Source: an uncultured Dialister sp. (GTDB taxonomy: Bacteria > Bacillota > Negativicutes > Veillonellales > Dialisteraceae). From it: DNA of 7,055 nt. This document shows, one piece after another, positions 5,839 to 7,055 of this stretch. The notes beneath the pieces were generated by a model that searched no databases, was not told the origin of the DNA, and saw only the letters and a program-made list of their open reading frames with translations. The stretch covers positions 1 through 7,055 of the forward strand of contig NZ_UPZP01000111.1 in NCBI RefSeq assembly GCF_900538805.1, given 5' to 3'. The first letter of the stretch is position 1. Each line of letters starts with the position of its first letter. Both the position numbers and the translations under genes were made by a program.

Positions 5839-6787
5839 ATTTCATAGACGGCACGGAAGATTCTGCCACCGATTCCTTGAAAGAATCGGCCAGAGCCTTT
5901 CCGAAAACGCCGGACAGATTCTTTGCTTCCCCCGAAAGGATGCCTTTCAAGGAAACGCCGCTGCCATAGCTTTTCACCGGAATATTTTCACTCTGGATGC
6001 CGCCGCTGGAAGCCGCATAGCTCAAGGCGTCGTAATAGTTGCCCATGGCATCCACCAGTCCCAAATCCTGGGCCTGCTTGCCCGTAAGAATCCGGCCGTC
6101 CGCAATGGAGCGCACCTTGTTTTCATCCATTTTGCGTCCGTCTGCCACGGTCTGTGCAAACTGGTTGTAAATATCATCCACCATGGTCTGTACCATTTCC
6201 TTTTCCTCTCCGGTCATGGGGCGGTACATGGAAAGGATATCCTTATGGGCACCGCTCTTGATTTTCTCATTCTTAATGCCCAGCTTGTCCATCAGATCCT
6301 CCACATTGGTGTAGTCCATGTATACACCGATGCTTCCGGTAATGGTGGCGGGAGAAGCAAAAATGTAATTACCCTTGCTGGCCAGCCAGTAGCCTGCAGA
6401 GGCGCACATATCCCCCATGGAAATAATGATGGGCTTGCCGCTGCTCCGTATCTTATCCATTTCCTCAGCGATTTCCTGGGTGGCTCCGGTGGAACCGCCG
6501 GGGCTGTTGATACGCACCAGGATAGCCTTGGCCTGGGGATCCTTCCGGGCCGCCTGGAATTCCTTCATAATCTGCTCGCTGGTAACGCCGCTGCTGCCGG
6601 AAAGGAGAGAATCCGCCTCGGGGCCGCCGTAAATGGGGCCGTCAATGCGAATCACCGCTACATAGCCCTGTTTAGCGTTTTCTGCGGCCCCATCCTTCCA
6701 GAAACCGGAAGTCCCAGCCGCAATGGCTGCAATGAGCAGGATGATAATGCCCAGCAGCGTATATTTTCTTTTCGCTTCCATATTCAT
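5837..6787 (-). CDS. sppA: Signal peptide peptidase SppA
   Basis: This membrane-bound serine protease of the ClpP/crotonase fold (peptidase family S49) degrades leftover signal peptides and possibly other membrane fragments. The 316-residue product is the short, single-domain form found in Gram-positive bacteria and archaea, unlike the double-length E. coli protein. One N-terminal membrane helix spans about 11-25 after the charged MNMEAKRK, leaving the catalytic domain outside the cell. VRINSPGGSTGA (91-102) is the oxyanion-loop region. The nucleophile is S130 in MCASAGYW and the general base is K182 in SGAHKD, spaced 52 residues apart as in B. subtilis SppA (S147/K199). GSIGVY (151-156) is also typical. 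The start is the ATG at 6787, 6 nt after GAGGAGG (6794-6800); an upstream in-frame start at 6829 lacks such a site. It is the first gene of an operon with the YIP1 gene. Confidence 0.94.
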   Translation of the reverse strand: MNMEAKRKYTLLGIIILLIAAIAAGTSGFWKDGAAENAKQGYVAVIRIDGPIYGGPEADSLLSGSSGVTSEQIMKEFQAARKDPQAKAILVRINSPGGSTGATQEIAEEMDKIRSSGKPIIISMGDMCASAGYWLASKGNYIFASPATITGSIGVYMDYTNVEDLMDKLGIKNEKIKSGAHKDILSMYRPMTGEEKEMVQTMVDDIYNQFAQTVADGRKMDENKVRSIADGRILTGKQAQDLGLVDAMGNYYDALSYAASSGGIQSENIPVKSYGSGVSLKGILSGEAKNLSGVFGKALADSFKESVAESSVPSMK

Positions 6788-6836
6788 AAAGTACCTCCTC
6801 TTTATAGAAACGCCGATACAGAGAATCATGGCATGT

Positions 6837-6847
6837 ATCAGTGCTTC
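6837..6847. repeat. Extra copy of the right-edge element's terminal sequence
   Basis: ATCAGTGCTTC (6837-6847) is the perfect reverse complement of GAAGCACTGAT (6898-6908), the left end of the palindromic element. It lies in the early sppA leader, with the -10 box between the two copies. It may be the worn end of a second element or chance similarity. Confidence 0.5.
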
Positions 6848-6854
6848 TTAGAAA

Positions 6855-6863
6855 ATTATAACA
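6855..6863 (-). promoter_or_regulatory. Probable sppA promoter, extended -10 type
   Basis: Read leftward, TGTTATAAT (6863-6855) is a full extended -10 element. No good -35 hexamer lies 16-18 nt upstream. The start would fall near 6848, giving a leader of about 60 nt that contains a 6-bp GATACA/TGTATC stem (6815-6820 with 6834-6839). Confidence 0.6.
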
Positions 6864-6896
6864 CACCAATGCAGGGCAGGTCTCTGGGAATTCTAG

Positions 6897-7055
6897 GGAA
6901 GCACTGATTCATTCGCAGAATCGAATTTCATATGTATTTTTATCCAATGCTGCGTCATCAGTCTCCTTAAATAGCTGGCTATTCGCGTCGACTTATTCCT
7001 TGCATTGAATAAAAACACAAGAATGAAATCCGATAACGATTGAATCAGCGCTTCC
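6897..7055. mobile_element. MITE-like palindromic element running to the window edge
   Basis: The first 15 bases (GGAAGCACTGATTCA, 6897-6911) match the reverse complement of the last 15 (7041-7055) with one mismatch. The similarity continues inward: the left arm ends TTTTTATCCAATGC at 6950 and the right arm, reverse-complemented, ends TTTTTATTCAATGC at 7002, so both arms are 54 nt. The 51-nt centre holds another palindrome, AATAGCTGGCTATT (about 6970-6983). No reading frame of note is inside. Terminal inverted repeats, small size and lack of coding capacity suggest a non-autonomous transposable element or a long hairpin repeat. The right end may continue past the window, so target duplication cannot be judged. 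Confidence 0.6.

Noticed and set aside
6788..6829. 14-residue N-terminal extension of SppA
   Set aside because: It would include the strong GAGGAGG ribosome binding site inside the coding sequence and has no site of its own.
6245..6907. 220-codon plus-strand open frame opposite sppA
   Set aside because: It is antisense to the SppA catalytic domain, has no start signal and runs through the sppA promoter.

Overview
The window looks like an ordinary chromosomal segment of a bacterium with Gram-positive-type (Bacillota) signals. Shine-Dalgarno sequences are strong (AAAGGAG, AGGAG, AAGGAGG, GAGGAGG), intrinsic terminators are compact, and TrpS resembles the streptococcal/clostridial 'GDRPTG' form. 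The intergenic repeats (degenerate TGTTATTTCGACGAA / TTTCCGAGCGAAGCGGAG units, a CCTCCCC...GGGGAGG palindrome, ACTAGYYC tandem units) remind me of Negativicutes genomes such as Dialister or Megasphaera. That placement is from memory, is an inference, and is of low to moderate confidence.

Layout: 1-370 is a gene-free region with an inverted repeat that may terminate a gene outside the window, an 8-bp tandem repeat, and the nhaA promoter. nhaA (Na+/H+ antiporter) runs rightward at 371-1585 and ends at a good terminator. 1586-2012 is non-coding and carries degenerate repeat units. The other four genes all run leftward. They are trpS (tryptophanyl-tRNA synthetase, 2013-3074), glmS (glucosamine-6-phosphate synthase, 3224-5050), a YIP1-family membrane protein gene (5236-5826) and sppA (signal peptide peptidase, 5837-6787). 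nhaA and trpS converge on the repeat-rich gap. From 6788 to the right edge there is no gene: the sppA promoter sits there, followed by a palindromic, MITE-like element that runs to the last base.

Transcription: trpS and glmS each appear to be single-gene units with their own promoter and terminator. sppA and the YIP1 gene form a two-gene operon; the sppA stop codon lies inside the YIP1 gene's ribosome binding site. The functions are housekeeping: ion and pH homeostasis, tRNA charging, amino-sugar supply for peptidoglycan, and membrane protein/signal peptide turnover. I see no new multi-gene system. The least explained material is intergenic: the palindromic element at 6897-7055 with a third copy of its terminus beside the sppA promoter, the hairpin over the trpS -35 region, and the repeat cluster between nhaA and trpS.
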